Part shown: positions 6,284-15,095 of the stretch, one piece after another
Layout: each line of letters starts with the position of its first letter
Position numbering within the stretch: the first letter of the stretch is position 1
From: Caldilineaceae bacterium
Lineage (GTDB): Bacteria > Chloroflexota > Anaerolineae > Caldilineales > Caldilineaceae
Assembly: GCA_019637645.1 (NCBI GenBank)
Contig: JAHBVH010000107.1
Location: 1-22,381 of the forward strand
DNA length: 22,381 bases
Reading direction: 5' to 3'
The notes under the pieces: model-generated
The model's input: only the letters and a program-made list of their open reading frames with translations
Told to the model about the DNA's origin: nothing
Database searches by the model: none
Position numbers and translations under genes: made by a program

Positions 6284-6772
6284 ATGATTCCCTTGGCGAC
6301 TATGCGTGTAGCGCGGCCATCAGGCAACCCGCTATTGGCCTCGATCTATGCCGGTGTTTTGACCGCGCTGATTGCTTATGCGGCTGTCTACTTTTTGCAA
6401 AGTAACCAATTAGTTCCGTTTGCGGTTGCCTTGTTGCTAACAGGTATTGGCCCTGTGTTGGGCTATGCCTTTGCTTCTGGTCGCATTGGGGCAAGTATTC
6501 CAGGGTTGATTGGGGGTATTATTGGCAGTATTATTCCCCTGCTCAGCGTCTTGCTGTGGCCGATTTTCGTAGGTGCCTTCACCAGAACCCAATCAATTGG
6601 CAAACTATTGGTTGGCAGTATTATTGGTGCCATTCTCGGTGCTGCGGTCTTTTTTGGCATGGCTTCGGCGTTAGGACAAGACCCAAGCTGGTTTGGTGCC
6701 GGCGTCATTCTCACCTTTGCGGTTTGGGGTGGTGCTTGCGCGGCAATTATGACGGCTTGGGCGAAAGCTTAG
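6284..6772 (+). CDS. Small integral membrane protein, five predicted helices
   Basis: The family is not recognised. The 162-residue protein is almost entirely hydrophobic, with helices at about 17-38, 44-65, 71-99, 106-130 and 136-160, many of them rich in Gly, Ile and Ala (for example SIPGLIGGIIGSIIPLL and GSIIGAILGAAVFFG). Charged residues are few and sit in short loops. It has no signal peptide cleavage motif, metal motif or enzymatic signature. The frame is open from a TTG at 6263. The ATG at 6284 is preferred because AGGAG at 6271-6275 lies 8 bases before it. It stands alone between long intergenic regions and is followed by a strong hairpin terminator. A small transporter-like or glycine-zipper membrane protein is possible, but no function is claimed. 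Confidence 0.75.
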   Translation: MIPLATMRVARPSGNPLLASIYAGVLTALIAYAAVYFLQSNQLVPFAVALLLTGIGPVLGYAFASGRIGASIPGLIGGIIGSIIPLLSVLLWPIFVGAFTRTQSIGKLLVGSIIGAILGAAVFFGMASALGQDPSWFGAGVILTFAVWGGACAAIMTAWAKA

Positions 6773-6916
6773 TCGCTAATCGAGATGATACCGGCGCATG
6801 ACACCATCGCACGGTAGCCAGTGCTTTGATAAACTCCATGAATAAATTTTCATGGGCAAAGAATGCGTCTATTGCTAGATTGGCCTTATCCCCTTTGCTT
6901 ACAAACGTTTCTGTAA

Positions 6917-6964
6917 GCAAATAAAAACAGCGACTGGTCTACACCAGTCGCTGTTTTTATTTGC
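6917..6964. terminator. Perfect 22-bp bidirectional hairpin terminator
   Basis: GCAAATAAAAACAGCGACTGGT (6917-6938) and its exact complement (6943-6964) enclose the loop CTAC. The GC-rich inner stem is followed by TTTTTATTT on plus and preceded by AAATAAAAA, so it reads as a terminator on either strand. It lies about 145 bases after the membrane-protein gene. Confidence 0.88.
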
Positions 6965-7051
6965 AGATGAGTTGTCAGTGGATTGATAAAATCCACTTGC
7001 CAAAAAACAAACAGCTTTGTTGTATAATTTGCATAATACAAATTTTGTGAA

Positions 7052-7081
7052 TTGCAGAAAAAGCGTTGATTGTTATATAAT
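7052..7081 (+). promoter_or_regulatory. Candidate promoter of the PucR-type regulator
   Basis: A consensus TATAAT (7076-7081) lies 18 bases after TTGCAG (7052-7057), a half-match to the -35 consensus. Another TATAAT is at 7023-7028. Transcription from about 7088 would give a leader of some 235 bases containing three dyads. Confidence 0.35.
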
Positions 7082-7148
7082 TCACATGCAAACTTGTGCT
7101 ATTTGGTAGATGGCAAGCCGATCTGTGGCAAAATTACCCCTATTTCTC

Positions 7149-7257
7149 AGAAAAGCTTTTCTTGGATACCTCCTAGAACAACCGGACGGCGGATGAGCCA
7201 TCCGCGGTATTTCTAGCGAGCAATACCTCTTACCAGTGGACATGCCATAGATGTCCA
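7149..7257. promoter_or_regulatory. Three successive dyads upstream of the regulator
   Basis: There are three dyads: a 14-bp perfect palindrome AGAAAAGCTTTTCT (7149-7162), then GCGGATG-AGC-CATCCGC (7189-7205), then TGGACAT, a 7-base gap and ATGTCCA (7237-7257). Their centres are about 41 and 50 bases apart. They could be autoregulatory operators or RNA hairpins in the leader. The pairings are visible, and the role is inference. Confidence 0.5.
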
Positions 7258-7323
7258 TCTAGATAGTAAGCAGCCTGCTGTGGTTTATTGAATTATTTCA
7301 ACTCCTAGGTTAGTTTGGGCATT

Positions 7324-8967
7324 ATGTACAAAAATGTTGTAACTCTTGATGATGTCTTTCGTCTGGCACTGCCGCCAGATACCCAATTATTAGTGGGCGA
7401 GGATTTATTAGATCGCACCGTCAGTTGGGCCTGTAGTCTACGCCCAAGCCCGCCTGCCTTTCCAAAGCTAGACGGCAATGAACTCGCCCTGATCGATCTA
7501 GAAGACCTGCGGCGCCTTGATCCCAAAATGCAACTGGCGCGTGTTGTGCGTAGCCTAGAAAATGCGCGCATTTCGGCGATTGCTGTCTCAGGTCCTGTTG
7601 ATGAAAATGCTGTTCTTGCTGCCCAGGCCAATCGGATTGCGCTGTTTCAACTTGCAGATACTCTATCGCTTGTTCAAATTGAGCGAGCTGTGATTCGACT
7701 GATTGTAGACCGCGCCGGTTATATTGCGCAACGTTCTACGGATCTTCAACACGAACTAAACCAGATTGCTCTGGACGGCGGCGGCATCGTGAATCTGGCG
7801 CAACATATCGTAAAATTTGCGCAACAGCCGCTCATCCTCTTGCGCGAAGACGGGCAAATTGCTACCTATGCCGGTTTGGAAGTAATCTCTGATACACGAC
7901 GGCAAAATTTATTTGGCATGTTGCCGAATGTAACCACGCTACGGAGTTGGGCGGCCACCCAGCCAATTGCCAAATTAAGCAAAACAGTGGGTACACTCCC
8001 CCTGAATGGAATGGGCGATACCGCAGGCTTTAGCCAGGTGGTCATTACACCGATTGTGGCGGTCGAATCCGTACGGGGTTATTGTCTCTTATTGCGCGCT
8101 GCTGGGAATGCTGGTCAGCCTATCAGCGCCGTAGAAGAGATTGCCGCGAGCCAAGGGGCAGCCGCGGCGGCTTTGGAATGGGCGAAGCAAAACGCGGTCG
8201 GCCTCGCTGAAGAACGAATGCGCGCCGCCTTTGTGGACGAACTGCTGGCGGCAGAAATTGCCGATGAACAGGCCTGGATTCAGCGTGGTGCCTCGTTGGG
8301 CTATGACTTAACGCGGCCACACGTGGCTTGGGTGGTCGAAGCCAAGCAGACGCCGGAGTGGCCTGTCCCTCTGCTGCGCTTCCTCCGCGAACAAGGCATG
8401 AATGTGCCGATTAGTCGGCGTGATGAAGGAATTTTGCTCTTTTGGCCGACGGATAATCCCAAGAGCGGGCGTGATCTGAAGACGGTGGCGAATGCCTTTG
8501 CCGAACGCTTGCTGGGCCAATACGCAAAAGCCCAGATCGTCATCGGCATTGGGCGACCAGCTGTCAAACCAAGTGATTGGCTCCACAGCCAGCAACAGGC
8601 GCGCGAAAGCTGGCGGCTAGGTAAAGAATGGAAGGGCGCACCCGTTACCTACTTTGGCGACTTGGGGCTCTATCAGCTGCTGACCACATTAGGTGGCAAT
8701 GCCGAAGCCGCTCGTTTCTATCGCCGCACCTTAGGGCGCTTGTTACAATATGATGACGCTAAAAATGCCGAGCTTGTCCAGACCTTAGAAGCCTTTTTTG
8801 AATGTCATGGCAATGCCAGCCAGACGGCCAGTCGCTTGCATATCCATCGCAATACACTGACCTATCGTCTAGAACAGATCTCGAGTATTACCCAACTGGA
8901 TCTGGACGATCCCGATGCTCGCTTCTCCCTGCAGTTTGCCCTCAAATTACGCCCTGTCATTAAATAA
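7324..8967 (+). CDS. PucR/CdaR-family helix-turn-helix transcriptional regulator
   Basis: The protein has about 547 residues. The N-terminal part (to about 140) matches the PucR ligand-sensing domain, starting TLDDVFRLAL, with DLEDLRRLDP and later IAVSGPVDENAV. The middle (about 140-410) resembles the GAF-like plus degenerate GGDEF-like region of CdaR proteins, with a QQARESWRLG helix near its end. The last 65 residues are the PucR-type winged helix: TLEAFFECHGNASQTASRLHIHRNTLTYRLEQI, a textbook HTH_30 signature. Such proteins activate catabolic genes for purines, sugar acids or amino acids in response to a small ligand. The frame is open from TTG 7315. ATG 7324 is preferred, but neither start has a strong ribosome-binding site. 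The gene converges on trpA. No target gene is adjacent, so ligand and regulon are unknown. Confidence 0.88.
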   Translation: MYKNVVTLDDVFRLALPPDTQLLVGEDLLDRTVSWACSLRPSPPAFPKLDGNELALIDLEDLRRLDPKMQLARVVRSLENARISAIAVSGPVDENAVLAAQANRIALFQLADTLSLVQIERAVIRLIVDRAGYIAQRSTDLQHELNQIALDGGGIVNLAQHIVKFAQQPLILLREDGQIATYAGLEVISDTRRQNLFGMLPNVTTLRSWAATQPIAKLSKTVGTLPLNGMGDTAGFSQVVITPIVAVESVRGYCLLLRAAGNAGQPISAVEEIAASQGAAAAALEWAKQNAVGLAEERMRAAFVDELLAAEIADEQAWIQRGASLGYDLTRPHVAWVVEAKQTPEWPVPLLRFLREQGMNVPISRRDEGILLFWPTDNPKSGRDLKTVANAFAERLLGQYAKAQIVIGIGRPAVKPSDWLHSQQQARESWRLGKEWKGAPVTYFGDLGLYQLLTTLGGNAEAARFYRRTLGRLLQYDDAKNAELVQTLEAFFECHGNASQTASRLHIHRNTLTYRLEQISSITQLDLDDPDARFSLQFALKLRPVIK

Positions 8968-8990
8968 ATTAAGGGCTTATGCAAGGGGGG

Positions 8991-9024
8991 ACCTGACAGG
9001 TTTGCCAAACCTGTCAGGTTTTTA
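8991..9024. terminator. Perfect 13-bp hairpin terminator between the regulator and trpA
   Basis: ACCTGACAGGTTT (8991-9003) and AAACCTGTCAGGT (9007-9019) pair perfectly around GCC, with a U-rich tail on plus (TTTTTATTT). It ends the PucR-type transcript and may also stop trpA from the other side. From memory, closely similar ACCTGACAGGT hairpins occur in many copies in some bacterial genomes, so it may be one copy of a dispersed repeat. Confidence 0.85.
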
Positions 9025-9036
9025 TTTACTCCACTG

Positions 9037-9885
9037 CTATGCTGGGCGCGGATGATGTGCGCCATCGGCCAGGGCCTGGCCTAGTTGACGCACCGCGGCT
9101 ACGCCTTCTGCACTCCCTGCCGCTTTCACCAAAGCGGAACCGACAATGACCCCTTCGGCCAGCGCCCCAACGGCGGCGGCTTGTTCGCGCGTGCCAATCC
9201 CAAAGCCAACGGCAAGTGGTAAATTCGTGTGGCGACGGACGCGTTGGACAAACGCCTGTAGATCCGGGGGCAATTCACGGCGCGCGCCCGTGATCCCAGT
9301 AACACTGACCAGATAGATAAAGCCGCTGGCCTGGCGTGCCACTAACTTGATCCGCTCCTCGGTGCTGGTGGGGGCGAGCAGGTAGATCATCCCCAGTTGC
9401 GCTTTGCGACAGGCCAACGTAACTTCCTCCCCTTCCTCTGGCGGCAAGTCGGGTATAATCAGGCCATCAATGCCAGCCGCGCTGGCATCTTGGATAAAGC
9501 GCTCAATCCCATAAGCAAAGAGCGGGTTATAGTAGGTCATGGCGCAAAAGGGTTGGGTGACCCCTTGGGCGCGCAACTCGCGCACCATCGCAAGACAATC
9601 TTTTACGGTTGTCCCCTGGGTAATTGCCGTATAGGTGGCGGTTTGCACAACCGGGCCATCGGCTAGTGGATCGCTGTGGGGAATGCCGATTTCAAAGAGA
9701 TCGGCCCCGGTTTCGGCCAAAGTGGCAATGATTTCGAGGGTGGCCGCGCGGCTTGGGTAGCCCATCGCATGGTAGGGCATAAAGGCGGCGCGACGCGCCT
9801 GCTTGGCTTGGTCAAAGGCCGCCTGTATTCGTTGCAATCCCGTGCTAGTTTCTGCTACTGTCCCGGGCGTCTGTAAATTGCTCAT
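9037..9885 (-). CDS. trpA: Tryptophan synthase alpha subunit
   Basis: The 282-residue TIM barrel cleaves indole-3-glycerol phosphate to indole and glyceraldehyde 3-phosphate and passes indole to TrpB through the alpha2-beta2 complex in the cytoplasm. The catalytic acids are E65 in [10 protein letters not shown] and D76 in [20 protein letters not shown] and the phosphate-binding VGFGIGT are all present. The usual PFSDP is PHSDP here. An N-terminal extension of about 15 residues precedes the barrel. GGGAG lies 10 bases before the ATG. The gene is on the same strand as trpB but 4 kb away, with a GT-C gene on each strand between them. It must have its own promoter, upstream of 9885, since the gene at 10083 runs the other way. 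Confidence 0.97.
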   Translation of the reverse strand: MSNLQTPGTVAETSTGLQRIQAAFDQAKQARRAAFMPYHAMGYPSRAATLEIIATLAETGADLFEIGIPHSDPLADGPVVQTATYTAITQGTTVKDCLAMVRELRAQGVTQPFCAMTYYNPLFAYGIERFIQDASAAGIDGLIIPDLPPEEGEEVTLACRKAQLGMIYLLAPTSTEERIKLVARQASGFIYLVSVTGITGARRELPPDLQAFVQRVRRHTNLPLAVGFGIGTREQAAAVGALAEGVIVGSALVKAAGSAEGVAAVRQLGQALADGAHHPRPA

Positions 9886-10082
9886 AAATTGAATGCTCCC
9901 TTACTAATCCCCAAAAACCACTGTACTATATTGGAGAAATATTTGTTCTATTCACTTGGATAAGGTATCGCACAATTGGCTGTTTATTGCGTAAACTTGA
10001 CACGTTCTCAACTAAGCTGGTGAGGTTGCGGTTGTCCCTCGCCACGTGCTTCCTCTATTCATTACAAGATCATCACTACTAC

Positions 10083-11609
10083 ATGAACACATCAATCCAA
10101 CCACATTCTGCCACTCCTCATCCGCTTAGCCAATGGCTCAGGCGCATTGGTGCTTTCCTACAAAGAACAGGCATCTGGATTCCGATCCTGTTTCTGGCCT
10201 TTATGTTTGCCCAAGATCCCTTTTCGAGCGCTGGCGACTATGATTACGATGAAGGCATTAATTTGATGAAAACTGCTCTTTATGAGCAGAATTATCCCCT
10301 CTACGATGTTGTCTGGAGTGATCAGCCGCCCTTCTTTACCATTTTGCTGGGGAAATGGTTTGATATTGCCGGTGAATCTACCGCGTCGGCCCGCATCTTG
10401 GTGGCTATCTTCTCGGCCCTGCTCCTGTGGTGCTTCTATTTGGTCACGCGTCGTTCGGTGAGTGCCTTTGCTGCTACGGGGGCTTCGCTCCTCTTGGTGC
10501 TTAGTCAGTTCTATCTACGCCTGAGCGGTGCTGTGATGATTGGCCTACCCTCGCTTGCCCTTGCCCTTGCTTCGATCACTTTGTTGGTGCGTGGCAAGCA
10601 GCGCATCTGGGCATTGCTCCTCTCTGCCGTCGTTATGGCGCTGGCCCTCGAGACCAAACTCTTCGTCGCGGTGCTCTTCCCAGCGATTGCCCTCCATTTT
10701 TGGTTTGGTGAGACCCTCTCATCGCGCCGCCCATGGTGGCAGCCGCTGGGGCGTTTTGTCGGTTGGCTTCTCCTAACGACGGTACTCTTTCTCGCCATCA
10801 GCGCCTATTTCCATGCCTTAAATCTGGAAATGTTGATCGAGACCCATTTCGGTGCGCAAACGCAGACCCAACGGCTCTTTGTCCAGGGTAGCCAACAGTT
10901 TATTGCCGATATTTTTCGCCAACAACCTGTCTATTTGCTGGTAGCGGCGCTCGGCATTGTCTTTGCTTGTGGGCAACGCCGCCGTGCTGTGATCCTGCCG
11001 CTGGCTTGGTTTCTGACTGTGATGTTCGTCTTCGTCTTTCACCGTCCTTTGTGGTACCACCACATTATGCTGCTAACCATTCCTATGTCCTGGCTTGCCG
11101 CCTTTGCTTTAGAGGCTTGGCGTCAACAGTTGGACAAGTTAGCTGGTCAGCACTTTGCCAGCCGTCTGCTCCGTTCGGCGCTCTTGGCTGGTAGTGCCGT
11201 TGCGCTCTGTTTGGCGATCCTCTACTATCCATCGCCCTTGGGCCAGCGGCTGGATGAACAATCCAAACTCTACCGGCCCCTCTATATTTGGGAAATGGTC
11301 CATCAATTGAGCGCCGATGCCAAGGCCGAGCCAGGGTTTGTCTTTACGGACCGGCCCTTTTATGCTTTTCAAGCCGATCTACCCGTAACGCCGCCCATTG
11401 CTGCCATCAGCCGTAAACGGATGGAATCGGGCATCCTCACCGAAGAGGATATGTTGGATGCCCTGATCGAGTACGAACCCGAATATGTGATCTTGCAACG
11501 CTTTACCGACGACTATAGCCCAGCCGTGATGGAAGAGATCAACGAACACTATGACTTGGTGCTCGAGATTCCCCCTGGCCGTTACTACCGGCGCGATGAG
11601 GATAGCTAA
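10083..11609 (+). CDS. GT-C fold membrane glycosyltransferase (ArnT/PMT_2-like)
   Basis: The protein has about 508 residues and 10-12 hydrophobic segments. Just after the first helix is DYDYDEG (D-E pair near residue 56), and in the same loop SDQPPFF. This is the acidic catalytic loop plus proline motif of the PMT_2/ArnT/GT-83 group, which transfers sugars from polyprenyl-phosphate donors on the outer face of the membrane. The last 120 residues form a soluble domain. The frame is open from TTG 9987, but the first 32 residues of that version are not typical for the family. The ATG at 10083 puts a short basic cytoplasmic tail before helix 1, although no good ribosome-binding site is visible there. 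A consensus -35 (TTGACA, 9997-10002) lacks a clear -10. The gene is divergent from trpA and ends 9 bases from the opposing GT-C gene. The acceptor is unknown. Confidence 0.82.
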   Translation: MNTSIQPHSATPHPLSQWLRRIGAFLQRTGIWIPILFLAFMFAQDPFSSAGDYDYDEGINLMKTALYEQNYPLYDVVWSDQPPFFTILLGKWFDIAGESTASARILVAIFSALLLWCFYLVTRRSVSAFAATGASLLLVLSQFYLRLSGAVMIGLPSLALALASITLLVRGKQRIWALLLSAVVMALALETKLFVAVLFPAIALHFWFGETLSSRRPWWQPLGRFVGWLLLTTVLFLAISAYFHALNLEMLIETHFGAQTQTQRLFVQGSQQFIADIFRQQPVYLLVAALGIVFACGQRRRAVILPLAWFLTVMFVFVFHRPLWYHHIMLLTIPMSWLAAFALEAWRQQLDKLAGQHFASRLLRSALLAGSAVALCLAILYYPSPLGQRLDEQSKLYRPLYIWEMVHQLSADAKAEPGFVFTDRPFYAFQADLPVTPPIAAISRKRMESGILTEEDMLDALIEYEPEYVILQRFTDDYSPAVMEEINEHYDLVLEIPPGRYYRRDEDS

Positions 11610-11618
11610 ACCGTAGTC

Positions 11619-13754
11619 CTATTCAGGGTGGGCTGTAATTTCCACAACTTGTAATGGGACTAGGCTCTGACCGTCGGTCGTCAGCACCGGTTCAAGGCTG
11701 TCGGCGTGGTAGATCAGCAGGAACAACGTATACGTTCCTGGTTTAGCATCGGGGGGGATAAACAGGGGCAACGTCATCGTTGCCGTGATCGTGGCGTCTT
11801 CCTGGGCGATCAGATCGCCTTGCTCATTGATCAGGCGTACCGATACCTTATTGGCCCCATCCAGCACCCCTTGCCACGCAAATTCGACAGGCAGGACTGA
11901 TGCAATGGTGCTGGTTGGCAGGCTGCGCAACACGGTTAGCTGTTGCGCGGGCCAAGCCACGTGGATGGGAAGTGCCCGCGGGGTTGGCACGGTTGCTAGC
12001 AGTTGTGTCATCAGCGCCCGCAGATCATAAAGCCGCGCGAGTGTCAGGCCATGACTACTCACCGTATAAATGGGTTGTTGTCGGCGGAAATAGTCAACCG
12101 CTGCCCAAGTTGGGATGCCCCGTTGCACTTGGTTGGCATAGAGCACAACATAATCGGCGTCCAACCAGGGCATCCGCGAGCCGTAGAGCACGCTAATCGC
12201 ATCGCCCACAAAAAAATAGGAAAGCGGGCCTGTGGCATACCAAGCCAGCACCTGCTTTTCGGCGGCGGCTGGCTGACGGTTGAGCCAGGCCCCGACTTGT
12301 TCTAGTCCTTCTCCCCAGCCAACAAAGAGCACCTGTTCTGCGGTCTGCGCGCCGCCCAACCATGGATTGTAATAGGTCATATAGTAGGGATAGTGCTGGG
12401 CCGTAAAGAAGCCATGTAATGGACCAAGGGCTACGACTAAGATCGCACCACTGGCCCACCAAGCCCCTTGGTGCCACCAGGGCTTGACCATGGTCTGCAC
12501 AGGCCGGAATCGTCGATAAGTCGCTTGGCTCAGGGCTACCCAGCCTAATGCTGCGATCACATCCAGGGCGAGAAAAGCGGGCAATAGATAGCGATCAAAC
12601 TTCTTATCAATCACCGTCATAACAAGGGCAAAGACGAGGGCAAAGATCAGCATCCCCCCCGCGCTTTTGCGGACGAGCCGCTGGCAAAAGAGCCCCTGCT
12701 GCCGCCAGCTAGCCACGCCCGCGAGCACCAATCCGATCAAGGTGGCGGGTGTGCTGCGGAGGAGATAGGCAACGGGATAGAAGAACGGCCCCGGGTCATC
12801 CACCACCTGTCCCCAAAAGAAATTGGGATTGGCATGGCCGTCGGCATATTTGGTCATCGTGGCCCATATGTGCTGGAAGCTCCCCACGGGATCAACCCAT
12901 AGCGCAGGCCATAGCGCGAAAAAGGTCACACTAGCCAACAGGCCCCATCCCACATAACCCACCAGCAAAGTCTGCCACGGGCCAAGCAGTAGCGGAATCG
13001 CCTTGCTCTCTTGCTGATTTCGGTATTTTTCCAAAGACGCACTGAAAAGGAGCAGCGCGCCGGTTGGTACCAACAGCGCCGCCGGAATTTTCGTCAGCCA
13101 AGCCAGCCCCATCATGCCGCCCGAAATCGCTAGATCACGCCAGCGTTGGCCGGTATAGAGCCAGGCGAGAAAATAGCTCAAGGCTGCTAGGCAAGTGCTG
13201 GCCAACAGGCCATCGGGTTGTAACTGCCGCGAAAAGGCCACGGCCATAGGTGACCACGCCACGAACAAGAGCGTAACAATCGCGTTCCCGCGTCCCACGA
13301 GCCGCCGTAGCGGGAAGTAGGACGCGGCCAATGTCAGGGCCACGGCCAAGGTCACCCACCAGCGCGTCGCCGCTAATAAGGCTAAGGGGGTGACACCCGT
13401 CGTCATGCTCAGCCAGGTTTCCAGGGGTTGGCGATAGCGCTCTGGGTCAGTGAGGATGCGCTGCGCATAGTCGGGAACGCGTTGCAGCAGCCCGAGCACG
13501 CCCAGCCACAGCGTTGTGACCCCCGGATGCTCCAAGCGAAAGGTCATGGCCCAATCGCGATGGATGAGCCCATCGGCAAAGGCGAGCGTATGGTCCAGCC
13601 AAACCGGCTCATCGATGGTGACGAACGCGGCCAATGCTGCGACCCGCGGTGCCCAGATCAGGCCGCAGAGGAGAAGAAGAATCACCCCTTCGACCAGGAT
13701 TGCGCGCCATACTTTCTCTTTGGCCGGCTGCTTCACCGACCCGCCGCTGCTCAA
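11619..13754 (-). CDS. GT39/PMT-like membrane glycosyltransferase with C-terminal soluble domain
   Basis: The protein has 711 residues and about a dozen hydrophobic segments. The loop after helix 1 has the catalytic IDEPVW (D48, E49) and then [10 protein letters not shown] (HPG at 76-78), the signature of PMT_2-type GT-C enzymes that use lipid-linked sugars at the outer membrane face. Residues from about 590 form a predicted beta-rich soluble domain (an [16 protein letters not shown] stretch and a C-terminal VPLQVVEI strand). The only early start is a TTG whose second and third bases overlap the trpB TGA stop in TTGA. A GTG six codons later is an alternative. Neither has a strong ribosome-binding site, so translational coupling to trpB is likely. 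Its family differs in sequence from the opposing GT-C at 10083. A role in glycosylating surface polymers or proteins is inference. Confidence 0.85.
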   Translation of the reverse strand: MSSGGSVKQPAKEKVWRAILVEGVILLLLCGLIWAPRVAALAAFVTIDEPVWLDHTLAFADGLIHRDWAMTFRLEHPGVTTLWLGVLGLLQRVPDYAQRILTDPERYRQPLETWLSMTTGVTPLALLAATRWWVTLAVALTLAASYFPLRRLVGRGNAIVTLLFVAWSPMAVAFSRQLQPDGLLASTCLAALSYFLAWLYTGQRWRDLAISGGMMGLAWLTKIPAALLVPTGALLLFSASLEKYRNQQESKAIPLLLGPWQTLLVGYVGWGLLASVTFFALWPALWVDPVGSFQHIWATMTKYADGHANPNFFWGQVVDDPGPFFYPVAYLLRSTPATLIGLVLAGVASWRQQGLFCQRLVRKSAGGMLIFALVFALVMTVIDKKFDRYLLPAFLALDVIAALGWVALSQATYRRFRPVQTMVKPWWHQGAWWASGAILVVALGPLHGFFTAQHYPYYMTYYNPWLGGAQTAEQVLFVGWGEGLEQVGAWLNRQPAAAEKQVLAWYATGPLSYFFVGDAISVLYGSRMPWLDADYVVLYANQVQRGIPTWAAVDYFRRQQPIYTVSSHGLTLARLYDLRALMTQLLATVPTPRALPIHVAWPAQQLTVLRSLPTSTIASVLPVEFAWQGVLDGANKVSVRLINEQGDLIAQEDATITATMTLPLFIPPDAKPGTYTLFLLIYHADSLEPVLTTDGQSLVPLQVVEITAHPE

Positions 13755-14992
13755 CGTTGGAGCGCCTGCATGACCGTATTGAGGTCTTTGTCCCCTCGCC
13801 CGCTGAGATTGACCAAGATAATCTGATCTTTATCCATTTGGGGCGCGAGTTTCAGAACATGACCAATGGCGTGGGAGCTTTCCAACGCCGGAATAATGCC
13901 CTCGAGTTGGCAGAGTAGTTGGAAACCTTGCATGGCCTCGTCATCGGTGCAATAGGTGTATTCAGTGCGCCCGAGATCGCGCAGCCACGCATGTTCTGGC
14001 CCCACGCTGGCATAGTCCAACCCGGCGCTAATGCTATGGGTCAGGGCGATCTGTCCATCTTCATCTTGCATAACATAGCTCTTGGTGCCTTGCAGAATGC
14101 CCAAGCGGCCAATCTTGGGATCGGCAAAGCGCGCGGCATGTTCGCCCCCTTCAATCCCATGTCCACCGGCTTCGACGCCAATCAGCCGCACCTGCTCATG
14201 CTCTAGGAATGCGTGGAAGGCACCAATGGCGTTGCTGCCGCCACCAACACAGGCCACCACCACATCGGGCAAGCGCTGTGGGCCATCGGCGCTCTCCTGC
14301 ATTTGGCCGACGGCTTCCTGCCCAATGACGCTCTGGAAATCGCGCACCATGGCGGGATAGGGATGCGGTCCCAAGACGCTACCTAACAGGTAGTGGGTGT
14401 TGTGGACATTGGTCACCCAATCGCGGATGGCTTCGTTAATGGCATCTTTGAGCGTCTTACTACCGCTCTCCACGCCGCGCACTTCGGTACCCAAGAGGCG
14501 CATCCGAAAGACATTGGGCTGTTGGCGCGCCATATCGACCGTGCCCATGTAGACCACACATTCCATGCCTAACCAAGCCGCAACCGTCGCCGTTGCCACC
14601 CCATGTTGACCCGCCCCCGTTTCGGCGACAATGCGTGTTTTGCCCATTTTGCGCTTCATGAGCAGTGCTTGGCCCAAGGCGTTGTTGATTTTATGCGCAC
14701 CGGTATGGGCTAAATCCTCGCGCTTGAGATAGATCTGGGCCCCACCCAAATGTTGGCTGAGCCGCTGGGCATAGGTCACAGGCGTAGGGCGGCCAATAAA
14801 GGTCCGTTGGAGATAGGCCAATTCGGCCATAAACTCTTTGTCATTCCGTGCTTGGAGATAGGCTTCTTCTAACTCCTCGAGCGCTGGCATCAGTGTCTCT
14901 GGCACAAATTTGCCGCCGTAGGGACCAAAGTGGCCATTTTCGTCGGGAAACGCCTGATAGTTGATGCGAGTTTTCTCTGCTGTGTGTGTCAT
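13751..14992 (-). CDS. trpB: Tryptophan synthase beta subunit
   Basis: This is a 413-residue PLP enzyme of the standard TrpB1 type that condenses indole with serine. The Schiff-base lysine is K101 in [14 protein letters not shown], the catalytic region AETGAGQHG is at 123-131, and the phosphate-binding GGGSNAIG is at 250-257. The N-terminal [13 protein letters not shown] is also typical. AAGGAAG precedes the ATG. It follows pheT after 103 bases and runs directly into a GT-C gene through a TTGA stop/start overlap, instead of being followed by trpA as in most bacteria. It would still need TrpA from the separate locus at 9037-9885 for full activity. Confidence 0.98.
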   Translation of the reverse strand: MTHTAEKTRINYQAFPDENGHFGPYGGKFVPETLMPALEELEEAYLQARNDKEFMAELAYLQRTFIGRPTPVTYAQRLSQHLGGAQIYLKREDLAHTGAHKINNALGQALLMKRKMGKTRIVAETGAGQHGVATATVAAWLGMECVVYMGTVDMARQQPNVFRMRLLGTEVRGVESGSKTLKDAINEAIRDWVTNVHNTHYLLGSVLGPHPYPAMVRDFQSVIGQEAVGQMQESADGPQRLPDVVVACVGGGSNAIGAFHAFLEHEQVRLIGVEAGGHGIEGGEHAARFADPKIGRLGILQGTKSYVMQDEDGQIALTHSISAGLDYASVGPEHAWLRDLGRTEYTYCTDDEAMQGFQLLCQLEGIIPALESSHAIGHVLKLAPQMDKDQIILVNLSGRGDKDLNTVMQALQR

Positions 14993-15095
14993 GATCTTCC
15001 TTCATCCAAATAAACTTGATTAATGCATCTGGCAGCCAGTGTACACCAGCCCAGCCCCCAGCCGCAATTGTTGGCTCTTTTCCTGCCATAGGTCG

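Larger units (their letters stand above)
6773..7323. other. Intergenic region with terminator and the long leader of the regulator gene
   Basis: No gene was found in these 551 bases. In order it holds a small dyad CCATGAA/TTCATGG (6836-6855), the 22-bp terminator (6917-6964), a second hairpin AGTGGATT/AATCCACT (6977-6997), an AT-rich part with two TATAAT boxes, and three successive dyads between 7149 and 7257 ahead of the PucR-type gene. Confidence 0.6.

Noticed and set aside
9987..10082. TTG-initiated N-terminal extension of the GT-C protein
   Set aside because: The extension does not resemble the short cytoplasmic tail of the family. The ATG at 10083 is kept, with the caution that its ribosome-binding site is weak.
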